Shown: positions 1 through 10,520 of the stretch, in pieces
How positions within the stretch are numbered: position 1 is the stretch's first letter
How the letters are laid out: every line of letters begins with the position of its first letter
Assembly (NCBI RefSeq): GCF_001509555.1
Contig: NZ_LMAS01000013.1
Location: forward strand, 1-64,000
DNA: 64,000 nt
Reading direction: 5' to 3'
Origin: Bacillus sp. FJAT-29937
GTDB lineage: Bacteria > Bacillota > Bacilli > Bacillales > Cytobacillaceae
Translations under genes and position numbers: made by a program
The notes under the pieces: model-generated
The model's database searches: none
Told to the model about the DNA's origin: nothing
What the model saw: the letters and a program-made list of their open reading frames with translations, nothing else

Positions 1-81
1 GATTACCTTTTAATTATTTGTTAATCCCTCTGACGTAAACAGTATACATCATGCATTATGTACATTTTATATTTTGTACAT

Positions 82-660
82 TTATATGTAGATACTTGCA
101 ACGATTCCTTCTCCATCATAAAGAGTAACTTTATCCCAAATTTTTTGAAACGTACGATAGAAGGGGATTAGCTGTACAAGCTTGGTGCTCGTTTCATCCG
201 GTTGAAGAGGGAAAGAACAATGTTTAAACAGTTCAGCCAATTTCTTTTTTCTTGAAAGATAATCTAATTCCTTTAATGACTTCCCTTTAATTTCCAGGAT
301 GTCGAAAATTAACAGATGGCACGGTGAAGTGTTTGCTTTTTCAGAAATTCTTCTCTCAGACCTCATTCTTCCTCTAACTTGAATTTGTCCAAAATGAGCC
401 TTATATGCATTTTCTAGAAAAACGAGTTCACCATCTAATGTAATGGGGAGAAAGGGACGGAATATATCTAAATTTGTCTCAAGAAAAGATTTAATTTCCG
501 GAAAAATCTCCAGTAATGACTTCCCATTTCTGCTCTCTAAGGACATTTCATTCTGACTCCAATGTAAGATGGCTCGAAATCCATCATATTTCACCTCATA
601 AAGCCAATCCTTTCCTTGTGGGGCTTCAAAAGATAAACTAGGCAGCATTGGTTTGATCAT
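82..660 (-). CDS. ligD: LigD-type ATP-dependent DNA ligase, truncated (probable pseudogene)
   Basis: The protein is the start of the ligase domain of the NHEJ ligase LigD. It shows nucleotidyltransferase motif I (KYDGFR, with the lysine that would be adenylated), FDILEIKG near residue 125 and motif IV-like DGEGIV near the end. It stops a few codons after motif IV, so the OB-fold half of the ligase and the primase-polymerase domain of the roughly 600-residue Bacillus LigD are missing. None of the three frames in the remaining 81 bases resumes the family sequence. The start is taken at 660, where an AGGAAAGGA ribosome site sits at good spacing. The gene is divergent from ku, as expected for an NHEJ pair. 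An active ligase from this fragment is unlikely; a separate continuation outside the window cannot be excluded. Confidence 0.72.
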   Translation of the reverse strand: MIKPMLPSLSFEAPQGKDWLYEVKYDGFRAILHWSQNEMSLESRNGKSLLEIFPEIKSFLETNLDIFRPFLPITLDGELVFLENAYKAHFGQIQVRGRMRSERRISEKANTSPCHLLIFDILEIKGKSLKELDYLSRKKKLAELFKHCSFPLQPDETSTKLVQLIPFYRTFQKIWDKVTLYDGEGIVASIYI

Positions 661-904
661 GATAGAACATCCTTTCCTCACAACTAAACATGTTAATGAT
701 TATAGAATTTCCCTTTTGTGTGGAAAAAATTAAATTGTCGTTGGTTTCAGCAGAACTTGTCCTTGATGTACGAAGTAATCACCAGCGCAGAGAAATGAAG
801 CCAACGACATTTACATTCTATTCACTACTCCATTTCCAGAAGTTTAAGGGAATGAGTTGCTGTATTTCACACAAATTAAAGAAAAAGAAGAATGGAGTTT
901 ACTT

Positions 905-1735
905 ATGCATACAATGTGGAAAGGAAGTATCAGCTTCGGTCTAGTCAATATCCCAATTAAGCTCCACACAGCAACAGAGGATAAAGATGTTAAGCTTCGG
1001 ACTCTTCATAAAGAATGTCATTCACCAATCAAATACGAAAAAAAATGCACGGTCTGTGATGTGGAAGTAAAGAATGAGGACATCGTTAAAGCATTTGAGT
1101 ATACAAAAGGGAAGTTTGTCGTTCTTGAGGACGATGATTTGGAAAAGCTAAAGAAGGAAAATGAAGATAAAGCCGTGGAAATTATGGACTTTGTCATGAT
1201 GGAACAAATAGATCCTATCTATTATGATAGAACCTATTATATGTCTCCAGGTGATGGGGGAGGTAAAGCCTATTCTTTACTCAGAAAGGCTTTAGAAGAC
1301 TCTGGAAAAGTTGGACTGGCGAAAATTATCATCCGTTCTAAGGAACAGCTTGCTGTTATTCGGGTTTATGAAAAAACGCTTGTCATGGAAACGATTCATT
1401 ATCCGGATGAAGTTCGAAAGGCCGAGGATGTTCCAAATGTGCCAGCAGAGGATAAAGTAACGAAAAAGGAAATTGATACGGCCATTCTCCTAATTGATCA
1501 ACTAACAACAGAATTTGAACCGGAAAAATATACGGACGAGTACCGAACTGCTTTACTGGAACTGATTGAATCGAAGCGTACTGGAAAAGAAATAGTTACC
1601 CCAACAGAAAAAGAGCCAGTGGCAAATGTTACAGATTTAATGGCGGCCTTACAAGCATCGATTGATAAAACAAAGCCTAAAAAACCAGCAGCCAAGAAAA
1701 AACGTGCGGCGACAAAAGCAAAAAAAGAAGCTTAA
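905..1735 (+). CDS. ku: Ku protein, DNA double-strand break end binding
   Basis: This is the bacterial Ku homodimer subunit (B. subtilis YkoV family), which threads onto DNA ends and recruits LigD in non-homologous end joining. The N-terminus MHTMWKGSISFGLVNIPIKL is the family signature, followed by the CHSPIKYEKKC segment and the RTYYMSP region of the bridge. The C-terminus is a lysine/alanine-rich tail of the kind known to bind DNA. The start is set at 905 by a GGAG at 894-897 seven bases upstream; an upstream in-frame ATG at 857 lacks such a site. It is divergent from the ligD fragment, whose loss leaves the function of this Ku open. A terminator follows directly. Confidence 0.93.
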   Translation: MHTMWKGSISFGLVNIPIKLHTATEDKDVKLRTLHKECHSPIKYEKKCTVCDVEVKNEDIVKAFEYTKGKFVVLEDDDLEKLKKENEDKAVEIMDFVMMEQIDPIYYDRTYYMSPGDGGGKAYSLLRKALEDSGKVGLAKIIIRSKEQLAVIRVYEKTLVMETIHYPDEVRKAEDVPNVPAEDKVTKKEIDTAILLIDQLTTEFEPEKYTDEYRTALLELIESKRTGKEIVTPTEKEPVANVTDLMAALQASIDKTKPKKPAAKKKRAATKAKKEA

Positions 1736-1747
1736 TATTACACCTCA

Positions 1748-1778
1748 CCGATTTTGTATTTACAAAATCGGTTTTTTA
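1748..1778 (+). terminator. Intrinsic terminator after ku
   Basis: An 11-bp perfect stem (1748-1758 with 1761-1771) with a two-base loop is followed by a run of six T. It separates ku from glpK. Confidence 0.85.
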
Positions 1779-1839
1779 TCGCAAATTAATTGTTTTTGCT
1801 AATATAGTAATAATAAGGAAAAAAGCTGCGGATTATTAA

Positions 1840-3348
<1,509 letters not shown>

Positions 3349-3412
3349 TTTTTCGTACATCCTCTCCTTGTAGGCAACTTAACTGAATTTTGAAATGGAG
3401 GATGAAATATTA

Positions 3413-5059
3413 ATGTTCTCAAATAAAAACCGAACCGAAATAATTAACAAACTGCAAAAGGATCCATTTGATGTTTTAATCATTGGCGGGGGAATTACCG
3501 GTGCGGGGATCGCCTTTGATGCCTCTTCAAGAGGGATGAAGACCGCTTTAGTTGACATGCAGGATTTTGCTTCGGGTACATCGAGCCGCTCAACAAAGCT
3601 TGTACATGGCGGTCTTCGCTATTTGAAAAACTTTGAGGTTAAACTCGTTGCAGAAGTTGGAAAGGAGCGAGCCATTGTTTATGAGAACGGCCCACATGTC
3701 ACAACACCTGAATGGATGCTTCTGCCGATTTATCAAGATGGGACATTCGGTCGGCTAAGCACTTCAATAGGTCTTAGAGTTTATGATTATTTAGCAGGTG
3801 TAAGCAGTGATGAGAGAAGAACGATGCTGAATGTCCAAGAAACGATTGAAAAAGTCCCTCTTATTAAAAAGGAAGGTCTTCAGGGAGCTGGATATTACGT
3901 AGAATATCGCACGGACGATGCTCGCTTAACAATTGAAGTGATGAAAGCAGCCTATGAAAAAGGGGCCGTGCCAATAAATTATATGAAAGCTTACAAGCTT
4001 CTTTATAAAAACAGTGAAGTAGAAGGCATACTTGCAGTTGATCAGTTAACCGGAGATGAGTACGAGATTAAAGCACATACAATTGTCAATGCCTCAGGGC
4101 CGTGGGTTGACTTTATTAGGGATATGGATGGTTCAAAAATAGGAAAGTCAATGCAGCTGACGAAAGGCGTCCATATTGTTGTTGATCAATCTAAATTGCC
4201 TTTAAAACAGGCTGTTTATTTTGATACGCCAGATAAGCGCATGATTTTTGCGATTCCGAGAAATGGAAAATCTTATGTAGGGACGACTGATACTTTTTAT
4301 AATCAGGATCCTCAAAATCCGAAAATAACGAAAGAAGACAGAGAATATCTCATTCATGCAATTACCGATATGTTTCCAGATGCAAGGGTAAGTGAAACAG
4401 ATATTGAATCAAGCTGGGCGGGAGTTCGGCCATTAATTTCGGTAGAGGGGAAGGATCCTTCGGAAATCTCGAGGAAAGACGAAATTTGGGAAGCTCCATC
4501 TGGTCTCATTACAATTGCAGGCGGTAAATTAACAGGATACCGCAAAATGGCAGAAACCGTAGTTAATTTACTTGCAAGAAACTTAAAAGAGAAAAGTAAC
4601 CTGGAATTTACGCGCTGTTTGACAAAGACTTTGCCTATTTCTGGCGGGGATGTGGGAGGTTCTAGGAATTATAATTCCTTCATCGAAAAATTATCTCGGG
4701 ATGGGATAGAAATCGGATTAACACAAGGTGAGGCTTTCCATCTCGTTTCCATGTATGGGTCTAATACTCCAATTTTATTTAACATGATTGAAGCCAACAG
4801 CAATGAAGCAGAAAAATATGAAATGCCGCTTACTTTATGGGTTAAGCTGAAATATGCGCTTGATTATGAAATGGCTGCGACCCCTTCCGACTTTTTTACA
4901 AGAAGAACAGGTGACCTGCTCTTTGATATAAATTCGGTAAGGAACTATCAAAAGCTGGTAAATGATTATATGTCCGATTACTTTGACTGGAGCGAAGAGC
5001 GGAAACAACAATTTAATAGGGAGCTGGAGCAGGAATTAAACGATGCAACAAATCCCTAG
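3413..5059 (+). CDS. glpD: Aerobic glycerol-3-phosphate dehydrogenase
   Basis: This FAD enzyme oxidises glycerol 3-phosphate to dihydroxyacetone phosphate and passes electrons to the quinone pool at the membrane. The Rossmann motif IIGGGITGAG lies near residues 20-30, and the TSSRSTKLVHGGLRYL flavin-site segment and the GGKLTGYR motif are present. Start choice: the ATG at 3395 overlaps the GGAGG at 3398-3402, which instead serves the ATG at 3413, giving 548 residues, the normal length for the family. It forms an operon with glpK and is followed by a terminator. Confidence 0.95.
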   Translation: MFSNKNRTEIINKLQKDPFDVLIIGGGITGAGIAFDASSRGMKTALVDMQDFASGTSSRSTKLVHGGLRYLKNFEVKLVAEVGKERAIVYENGPHVTTPEWMLLPIYQDGTFGRLSTSIGLRVYDYLAGVSSDERRTMLNVQETIEKVPLIKKEGLQGAGYYVEYRTDDARLTIEVMKAAYEKGAVPINYMKAYKLLYKNSEVEGILAVDQLTGDEYEIKAHTIVNASGPWVDFIRDMDGSKIGKSMQLTKGVHIVVDQSKLPLKQAVYFDTPDKRMIFAIPRNGKSYVGTTDTFYNQDPQNPKITKEDREYLIHAITDMFPDARVSETDIESSWAGVRPLISVEGKDPSEISRKDEIWEAPSGLITIAGGKLTGYRKMAETVVNLLARNLKEKSNLEFTRCLTKTLPISGGDVGGSRNYNSFIEKLSRDGIEIGLTQGEAFHLVSMYGSNTPILFNMIEANSNEAEKYEMPLTLWVKLKYALDYEMAATPSDFFTRRTGDLLFDINSVRNYQKLVNDYMSDYFDWSEERKQQFNRELEQELNDATNP

Positions 5060-5067
5060 GAATAAAA

Positions 5068-5094
5068 AGGGCTCATCAAACGATGGGCTTTTTC
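5068..5094 (+). terminator. Intrinsic terminator after glpD
   Basis: A 9-bp stem with several G-T pairs closes over a short A-rich loop and is followed by TTTTTCTCTTT. It ends the glpKD unit. Confidence 0.65.
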
Positions 5095-5551
5095 TCTTTA
5101 ATATTTCTGTATTTAAAAGTTAGTTGACATACCGCGTTTATCCTGATAAGATTAATTCTTGCTTATTTGAGGTTTACTCGTAGAGTAGTGAATATTGATG
5201 TAACCCAATACATCATTCGTTTGTTTAAGGTTCGGAATAAAAAATTAAAATTGATCAATTAGCAGCTTATTTTGCAATTTCTTCTTAAATCTTCTTCTGA
5301 ATACCCGAAACATCTCACTTCAGTTTTAAATTCTACAAAATGAAAAATCACAATTATTTTATTAATCTCGATAATGAACTGATTTTCTTTAATCCTAATT
5401 CCCACTGGCACGGTCTTGGAGCCGTAAGGATGGAAGAGAGGTAGGGCTTTCATTGTTTTAGGTGCTATACTAAGATTATGCGCTGAATCATAGCATAGTA
5501 AAGCCTCGAATAGGCCAAATAGTGTAATAAATGAATTTTATCCTTTTGTTA
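5095..5551. other. Gene-poor interval between glpD and the cold-shock gene
   Basis: Apart from the possible comK-like remnant on the minus strand, I see no intact gene, terminator or repeat here. Confidence 0.5.
5259..5492 (-). pseudogene. Possible degraded comK-like remnant
   Basis: The reading frame has no convincing ribosome site and starts without an ATG, but reads PKTMKALPLFHPYGSKT, then IRIKENQFIIE, then RCFGYSEEDLRRN. From memory this follows the order of conserved blocks in the competence factor ComK (TmallP, then YGS, an I.E...EF..E stretch, then SC-FG-S-EGR). Further downstream on the same strand, GYINIHYS in another frame may echo the later W-I-H-I block. Premature stops and the lost start point to decay. 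A chance frame is the main alternative; a profile search would settle it. Confidence 0.33.
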
Positions 5552-5580
5552 TTGACAATATTAGGTTCCTCATTTATTAT
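5552..5580 (+). promoter_or_regulatory. Sigma-A promoter for the first cold-shock gene
   Basis: TTGACA at 5552-5557 and TATTAT at 5575-5580 are separated by exactly 17 bases. Transcription should begin near 5587, leaving an untranslated leader of about 155 bases before the ATG at 5744, typical of cold-shock protein mRNAs, whose leaders control stability and translation. Confidence 0.75.
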
Positions 5581-5743
5581 AAAGTTAACGCTGTAATGTT
5601 CGTTATATATATTTTGGATAAGTGGTCGTAGCTGCAATAAATTGTGGACGATTTTATTCCTCATTTATTGTGGCTGTGATCTTTTTATGTTAAAGCCTAT
5701 ATATTAAAGACTTATAGTGAAACAAATTTTTGGAGGTAATAAC

Positions 5744-5944
5744 ATGAACACAGGTAAAGTTAAATGGTTTAACGCAGAAAAAGGATTTGGATTCATCGAG
5801 TCTTCAGAAGGTCAAGACGTATTCGTACACTTCTCAGCTATCCAAACTGATGGCTTCAAAACTTTAGAAGAAGGCCAAGCTGTAACTTTCGAAATCGTTG
5901 AAGGTAACCGTGGACCACAAGCTTCTAACGTAAACAAAGCATAA
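5744..5944 (+). CDS. Cold-shock protein (CspB/CspD family)
   Basis: This 66-residue single cold-shock domain protein is an RNA chaperone that binds single-stranded nucleic acid. Both RNP motifs are visible: [15 protein letters not shown] (RNP1 part KGFGFI) and DVFVHFSAI (RNP2 part VFVHF). The start at 5744 follows TGGAGG; the upstream in-frame start at 5717 includes the ribosome site itself. The gene has its own strong promoter, long leader and terminator. A second, closely similar copy lies at 7930 on the other side of the helicase gene. Confidence 0.95.
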   Translation: MNTGKVKWFNAEKGFGFIESSEGQDVFVHFSAIQTDGFKTLEEGQAVTFEIVEGNRGPQASNVNKA

Positions 5945-5959
5945 TATTGCTTGAAATGG

Positions 5960-5990
5960 AGTGGTGCATGTCATTCATGCATCACTTTTT
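5960..5990 (+). terminator. Intrinsic terminator after csp
   Basis: An 11-bp stem (5960-5970 with 5976-5986, one G-T pair) ends in a T run. Confidence 0.8.
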
Positions 5991-5997
5991 GCTGTCT

Positions 5998-6047
5998 AGC
6001 GAAAGCGCCTACCCACTCGAGGTCGGGCTGGGCAAGGCGCTTTTGCT
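5998..6047. repeat. Dispersed palindromic intergenic repeat
   Basis: A 13-base arm at 5998-6010 pairs with 6035-6047 around a C/G-rich core containing CTCGAGGTCG. The word order (tctagc, gcgcct, CTCGAGGTCG, ggcaaggcgctt) resembles, from memory, a dispersed intergenic repeat seen many times in Bacillus genomes. Only one copy is in this window. The rest of 6048-6300 is AT-rich with no gene visible. Confidence 0.5.
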
Positions 6048-6317
6048 TTTCTATTTACGTTATTTTTTCTCCACTTTGTATATTCTTCATCCATTCCTCA
6101 AAAGAGAATCCATCCAACTTGCTTTTTAGGAATAATACTTTTCCTCATTTAATTGGAAAATACTATAAAGATCATTTTTTACAATGGGAAAATAAATTCT
6201 CATTCTAAAAATGTAAAAAAGAGATGCAAACTGGAAAACCTATTAACGTAGTTATTGATTAATATATCTGATTTAAAAAAGCAAACAGTGTAATGACAAT
6301 AAGGAGGAACAAATATT

Positions 6318-7766
6318 TTGACAACATTCTCAGATTTTAACTTAAGTAATGAAATAGTAAAAGCATTATCAAATATGGGCTTCGAGGAACCAACACCTAT
6401 TCAGGCCCAAGCAATACCGATTGGTTTAGAGGGCAAAGACATGATTGGACAGGCCCAAACTGGAACAGGAAAAACGACTGCATTCGGTGTTCCGCTTCTA
6501 GAACAAATCAATATTGAAGAAGGCATTCAAGGCCTAGTTCTTGCTCCTACTCGTGAGTTAGCAGTTCAAGTAGCAGAGGAATTAAACCGTATTGGTCAAG
6601 TAAAAGGTGTAAAAACTTTACCAATATATGGCGGCCAGGATATTAATCGCCAAATTCGTGCATTAAAAAATAGACCGCAAATCATTGCTGCTACTCCTGG
6701 AAGACTGATTGACCATATTGAAAGAAAAACGATTCGTCTTAGTAATATTAAAATGGTTGTCCTAGATGAAGCAGATGAAATGTTAAATATGGGCTTTATT
6801 GAAGATATTGAAAGAATTTTAGGTGAAATTAAAGGGGAGCGTCAAACCCTTCTATTCTCTGCGACAATGCCAAGAAGAATTCAATCACTTGCAGAAAAGT
6901 TCATGAAGGATCCGGAATTAGTAAAAATTAAAGCAAAAGAAATGACTGTAAAAAATATCGAACAGCATTACATGGAAGTTCATGAGAAACAGAAATTTGA
7001 TGTGCTATGCAGTCTTCTTGATATTCAATCTCCTGAGCTTGCAATTGTATTCGGACGGACAAAAAAGCGTGTAGATGAAGTAGTTGAAGGATTAATTAAA
7101 CGCGGCTATTCAGCAGAAGGAATTCATGGGGATATTCCGCAAGCGAAACGCGATCAAGTCATTCGCCGTTTTAAAGAGCAAACGATTGATATTATGGTTG
7201 CTACAGATGTGGCAGCAAGGGGTCTTGATATTAGCGGTGTTTCCCACGTGTATAACTTTGATATCCCGCAGGATCCTGAGAGCTATGTTCATCGTATTGG
7301 ACGAACTGGCCGTGCCGGCAATAAAGGACTTGCAGTAACGTTTGTCTCTCCAAGAGAAATTGATCATTTGAAGATTATTGAAAGTGTAACTAAGAGCAAA
7401 ATGATGAAGACCCCAGTCCCATCATTTAAGGACGTTCTTGCAGGAAATCAGCAGGCTACCATTAATCGCCTAATGGCTGTTATTGAGAAAAATGACCATA
7501 ATGATTATAAACGTGCCGCTGAAAATTTACTCGAAGACACGGACTCTGTTTCATTATTAGCAGCAGCGTTAAAGTTATTAACTAAGGACATTGATGTGAC
7601 TCCAGTTAAATTAACTGCTGTTGAACCAATTCGTGTAAGAAAACCGCGAACAGACAGAGGCGGCGATAGAAAACGCTATAGTGACAGAGGCAGAAGCTCA
7701 GGAAGTGCTGGAAGAGACAGAAGAGACGGCAGGGAAAGAAGAAGAAACCGTACAACGAATAAATAG
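6318..7766 (+). CDS. cshA: DEAD-box ATP-dependent RNA helicase, CshA type
   Basis: The protein unwinds RNA in ribosome assembly and mRNA decay, notably in the cold. In order it carries the Q motif (PTPIQ), Walker [22 protein letters not shown] (DEAD box), SAT, then in the second RecA domain [11 protein letters not shown] and HRIGRTGR. The last 60 residues are Arg/Gly/Ser-rich, as in CshA tails that bind RNA or degradosome partners. The start is TTG at 6318, ten bases after AAGGAGG. It lies between two cold-shock genes, which supports a shared cold-stress role. Confidence 0.94.
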   Translation: MTTFSDFNLSNEIVKALSNMGFEEPTPIQAQAIPIGLEGKDMIGQAQTGTGKTTAFGVPLLEQINIEEGIQGLVLAPTRELAVQVAEELNRIGQVKGVKTLPIYGGQDINRQIRALKNRPQIIAATPGRLIDHIERKTIRLSNIKMVVLDEADEMLNMGFIEDIERILGEIKGERQTLLFSATMPRRIQSLAEKFMKDPELVKIKAKEMTVKNIEQHYMEVHEKQKFDVLCSLLDIQSPELAIVFGRTKKRVDEVVEGLIKRGYSAEGIHGDIPQAKRDQVIRRFKEQTIDIMVATDVAARGLDISGVSHVYNFDIPQDPESYVHRIGRTGRAGNKGLAVTFVSPREIDHLKIIESVTKSKMMKTPVPSFKDVLAGNQQATINRLMAVIEKNDHNDYKRAAENLLEDTDSVSLLAAALKLLTKDIDVTPVKLTAVEPIRVRKPRTDRGGDRKRYSDRGRSSGSAGRDRRDGRERRRNRTTNK

Positions 7767-7929
7767 TCAGCAGGGTATGATCGTCCGTTATTCTGCGATA
7801 AATCGGTAAATCTTTATTTTTCCATGTATTTCTTCTAGCGAAATTGGTTAAAATCCTAAATAATTGCCCATAATAAGTTTTGCAGGGTAATATATATTCT
7901 GTCACTGATTGATATTTAGGAGGATTAAA

Positions 7930-8130
7930 ATGGCAACAGGTAAAGTAAAATGGTTTAACGCAGAAAAAGGTTTTGGTTTTATTGAGGTTGAAGGTGGAGA
8001 GGATGTATTTGTACACTATTCAGCTATCCAAAGTGAAGGCTTCAAAAGTCTTGATGAAGGCCAAGAAGTTAATTTTGACATAGAAGAGGGACAACGCGGA
8101 CCTCAAGCAGTGAACGTAACTAAAGCATAA
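7930..8130 (+). CDS. Cold-shock protein, second copy
   Basis: This 66-residue cold-shock domain protein has [15 protein letters not shown] and DVFVHYSAI, differing from the 5744 copy mainly in the second half ([18 protein letters not shown]). The ATG at 7930 follows AGGAGG. No clear terminator separates it from cshA, so partial read-through is possible, but the 160-base gap may hold its own promoter. A terminator follows. Confidence 0.95.
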   Translation: MATGKVKWFNAEKGFGFIEVEGGEDVFVHYSAIQSEGFKSLDEGQEVNFDIEEGQRGPQAVNVTKA

Positions 8131-8137
8131 TAAATGT

Positions 8138-8170
8138 AAAAGAGCCATATTATTTATAGGCTCTTTTATT
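8138..8170 (+). terminator. Intrinsic terminator after second csp
   Basis: AAAAGAGCC at 8138-8146 pairs with GGCTCTTTT at 8159-8167 and is followed by a T-rich tail. Confidence 0.8.
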
Positions 8171-8236
8171 ATTTTTTTGTCTTTTGCAAGTTAATTGGTC
8201 ATAATAAAATGGATACTGATAAAAGGGGGAAGAGCT

Positions 8237-8638
8237 GTGAAGGAATTTACTGTTCAATTTCATAAGGAAGATCAAGTTGAAGCGATGAAGGTTCAGAAAT
8301 TAAGTGAAGACGATTTTGAAAGATTAACCGAGGGTGGAACAAGACATTTATTTGAATTGGACACCAATATTGGATTCTTTATTTTCTTTGATGCTATTGA
8401 TAGCAGCGGCAAAGAATCGTATATGGTCCTTCAATACGAGGAAGAGAATGAAGACCCAAGTGCATGCTATGCTTTTGAACTAAAGGACTTTTACCAATTT
8501 GCTGCATTGCACTTAAATGATTTAGAGTTCCAGGAAGAGAATGAGAGCGATGATGACGAGGAAGAATATAGTCCAATCCATCATTTAGCGCATTTAATGT
8601 ATCATATTGCTGAAGACGGAAAAGATATTCAACTATAA
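8237..8638 (+). CDS. Small acidic cytosolic protein, function unknown
   Basis: I do not recognise this 133-residue protein. It has no membrane segment or signal peptide. The last third is strongly acidic (a run of E and D near residues 100-115) and ends in a His-containing helix-like stretch (SPIHHLAHLMYHIAE). The start is GTG at 8237, six bases after AGGGGGAAGAG; the frame continues upstream without a ribosome site. It faces the small minus-strand gene at 8677 across a shared hairpin. Confidence 0.75.
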   Translation: MKEFTVQFHKEDQVEAMKVQKLSEDDFERLTEGGTRHLFELDTNIGFFIFFDAIDSSGKESYMVLQYEEENEDPSACYAFELKDFYQFAALHLNDLEFQEENESDDDEEEYSPIHHLAHLMYHIAEDGKDIQL

Positions 8639-8646
8639 AAAAGTTT

Positions 8647-8671
8647 GAGAGCAGGGGCATATCCTGCTCTC
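8647..8671. terminator. Hairpin between convergent genes
   Basis: GAGAGCAGG at 8647-8655 pairs perfectly with CCTGCTCTC at 8663-8671. The T tract is weak on both sides, so it may be a modest bidirectional terminator. Confidence 0.5.
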
Positions 8672-8676
8672 ATTGC

Positions 8677-8967
8677 TTAAAGATCTTCTGCTTCTATGTA
8701 ATGATCCGTGCAAAACTTTGAGATTAGTTTCTCTTCTTCCTCTTCTAAAGCAAAGTCTAATATTTGCCCGGAACTTAAAAAGTGATAATTTAAAATGCGA
8801 AAATCATCTTCTTTCTTATAAAATAAAACTCGAAGCTGTAAGCCATTCTCATCGTATAAATCATCATCTTCATCAACGGCAATATCTAAAAAGAATTCAT
8901 AACGTTCACCTAATAATATTCCTGTAGGGTCTTTTAGCTGCTCTACAGTATAACTTGAAATTTCCAT
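8677..8967 (-). CDS. Small acidic protein, DUF6509-like
   Basis: A 96-residue soluble acidic protein (SYTVEQLKDPTGILLGERYEFFLDI, then LRVLFYKK and FALEEEEE). The opening resembles, from memory, the Bacillus family of unknown function DUF6509; no function is known. The ATG follows AAAGGGTG at good spacing. The gene is monocistronic and convergent with the acidic protein at 8237. Confidence 0.75.
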   Translation of the reverse strand: MEISSYTVEQLKDPTGILLGERYEFFLDIAVDEDDDLYDENGLQLRVLFYKKEDDFRILNYHFLSSGQILDFALEEEEEKLISKFCTDHYIEAEDL

Positions 8968-9135
8968 CAGGTTTCACCCTTTCTTCATCAAACCTAAATC
9001 TGGTTAACGAGAACATTATACACCTTGCCCGATAAAAAGAAATAGTATTACTATTTTTTAAAAAAAGTTTCTACATTCTAAATTTTAAACTAATACTTGT
9101 TATTAAATGTTTAAAAAAGTATGTTAATTGTTCTT

Positions 9136-9164
9136 TTGACTGCCAAGGAAATTTATGTTATAAT
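9136..9164 (+). promoter_or_regulatory. Sigma-A promoter for the ydjO-like gene
   Basis: TTGACT at 9136-9141 and a perfect TATAAT at 9159-9164 are 17 bases apart. The predicted start near 9171 leaves a leader of about 130 bases, again cold-shock-like. Confidence 0.75.
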
Positions 9165-9303
9165 AATTAAAGAGCTTAATGAATATATAAAGTTTCCCAT
9201 AATTCACTTGTTATGTAGAGTTGGTAAGTATTTCCCCTTTATTTAACAGGTGTTTTTATTTTTAGGGAAAAATAGGGGTCTACCCTTTGGGAGGTGCCTT
9301 AAT

Positions 9304-9516
9304 ATGGCAATGGGATTTGGGAGAAAAAACACAGAAGAAATCAAAATGGAAGAAGTAAAGGTTTGGGAATGCACATCAGATTCATGTAATGCTTGGGTCC
9401 GTGATAATTTTAAGAGCAGTCAGCAGCCTTCTTGTCCAATTTGTAAGAGTGAAATGAAAGAGGCAATAAGGGAGCTTCAAGTAGTGAATAATAATAGTAT
9501 TTATTCCAATAATTAA
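9304..9516 (+). CDS. ydjO: Cold-inducible YdjO-family zinc-ribbon protein
   Basis: A 70-residue protein with two cysteine pairs, a C-x4-C (CTSDSC) and a CPIC, about 20 residues apart, consistent with a small zinc ribbon. The YdjO family is reported as cold-inducible in Bacillus; its molecular role is unknown. The ATG at 9304 follows GGGAGGTG; in-frame starts upstream lie inside the leader. It has its own consensus promoter and terminator and stands near two csp genes and cshA. Confidence 0.85.
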   Translation: MAMGFGRKNTEEIKMEEVKVWECTSDSCNAWVRDNFKSSQQPSCPICKSEMKEAIRELQVVNNNSIYSNN

Positions 9517-9523
9517 TATAATG

Positions 9524-9556
9524 GAGGGCGATCTTTGATCGTCCTCTTTCTTTTTG
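9524..9556 (+). terminator. Intrinsic terminator after ydjO
   Basis: A 10-bp stem (9524-9533 with 9537-9546, one G-T pair) with a TTT loop is followed by a pyrimidine/T run. Confidence 0.85.
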
Positions 9557-9611
9557 TATAGGTTATCCTAACATGAACAAAATAATGGAAAGAATATAAT
9601 TTGGAAGTGAA

Positions 9612-10460
9612 GTGGCATTGGCAAACTCCATTTGGTATTTTTCATTAGTTTTCATAGGCCTAATCATCTTCATGTTTACATATTGGAATTCGAATCATTT
9701 TCGAAAAGATTTAGCTGTTTATTTTTTTGCTGCCGGTCTTTCGTTCATTGGAGAATTTGTCGTGCTTATTCTTCTGAATTCATACCATTATTATCCTCAT
9801 GTTTTCAAGGAGAAATGGACCGATGATATATTTGGATCGTTAATTTCTCAAGGAGTTATTATTCCGATTGTGCTAATGGCGATAGCGGCATTTCGGTTAA
9901 AGACAAAATGGGTTATACTGATTATTTCGCTTATTGCATTTATTGAAGAATTGTTTTTACGGCTTCATATTTATGAGCATAATTGGTGGAAAACATGGTA
10001 TACGATTGTTTTACTTTTGTTAGCTGCCTATATTATGAAATGGTGGAGAAGGAAATTAAATGACCCTTCCACTCTTATAAAATTTTTAACAATCTATATG
10101 TTATTTACAATAATTCTTCATACGAAAACCTTTTTATTATTAACTGTTTTCAAATTAAGCTGGTATTCCGTTGGTTTATTTGAATCGGTGTATAAAGATC
10201 ATACTATCTTAAAAATTATCATTGATATCACTATGGCAATCCCGTTAACGGCTATCGTTCTCTTTTCATATAAGTATTTAACGTTGATTGGGCTTTTGGT
10301 TTTTTTGATCATTTTTGATTTTGTCCAAATTAAAATGGGTTTTCTTCATGTTGTTGATTACAATGTTGTCATTGGGATCGCTTTCATCAAACTGTTCACA
10401 GTATTTATTGTAAAAAGGACGAAGGATTACCTTTTTCCAATGGAAAAGGATTATATTTAA
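9612..10460 (+). CDS. Polytopic membrane protein, CBO0543-like
   Basis: A 282-residue protein that is hydrophobic almost throughout, with about eight predicted membrane segments and short basic loops (KWWRRKLN). From memory it resembles the CBO0543 family of Firmicute membrane proteins, which has no known function. The start is GTG at 9612 with only a weak GGAAG site; TTG at 9618 is an alternative. No operon partner is evident; sspH follows with its own ribosome site. Confidence 0.7.
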   Translation: MALANSIWYFSLVFIGLIIFMFTYWNSNHFRKDLAVYFFAAGLSFIGEFVVLILLNSYHYYPHVFKEKWTDDIFGSLISQGVIIPIVLMAIAAFRLKTKWVILIISLIAFIEELFLRLHIYEHNWWKTWYTIVLLLLAAYIMKWWRRKLNDPSTLIKFLTIYMLFTIILHTKTFLLLTVFKLSWYSVGLFESVYKDHTILKIIIDITMAIPLTAIVLFSYKYLTLIGLLVFLIIFDFVQIKMGFLHVVDYNVVIGIAFIKLFTVFIVKRTKDYLFPMEKDYI

Positions 10461-10520
10461 TAGGCATAATTTTCACCTTCCAACAAAAAATATAATGATT
10501 AATAAGAAGGAGTGATTACA

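Noticed and set aside
690..944. Plus-strand open frame between ligD and ku
   Set aside because: It overlaps the ku start in another frame, lacks a ribosome site and has no protein-like composition.
7606..8016. Minus-strand open frame of 136 codons opposite the end of cshA and the second csp gene
   Set aside because: It is antisense to two clear genes and has no recognisable protein features.
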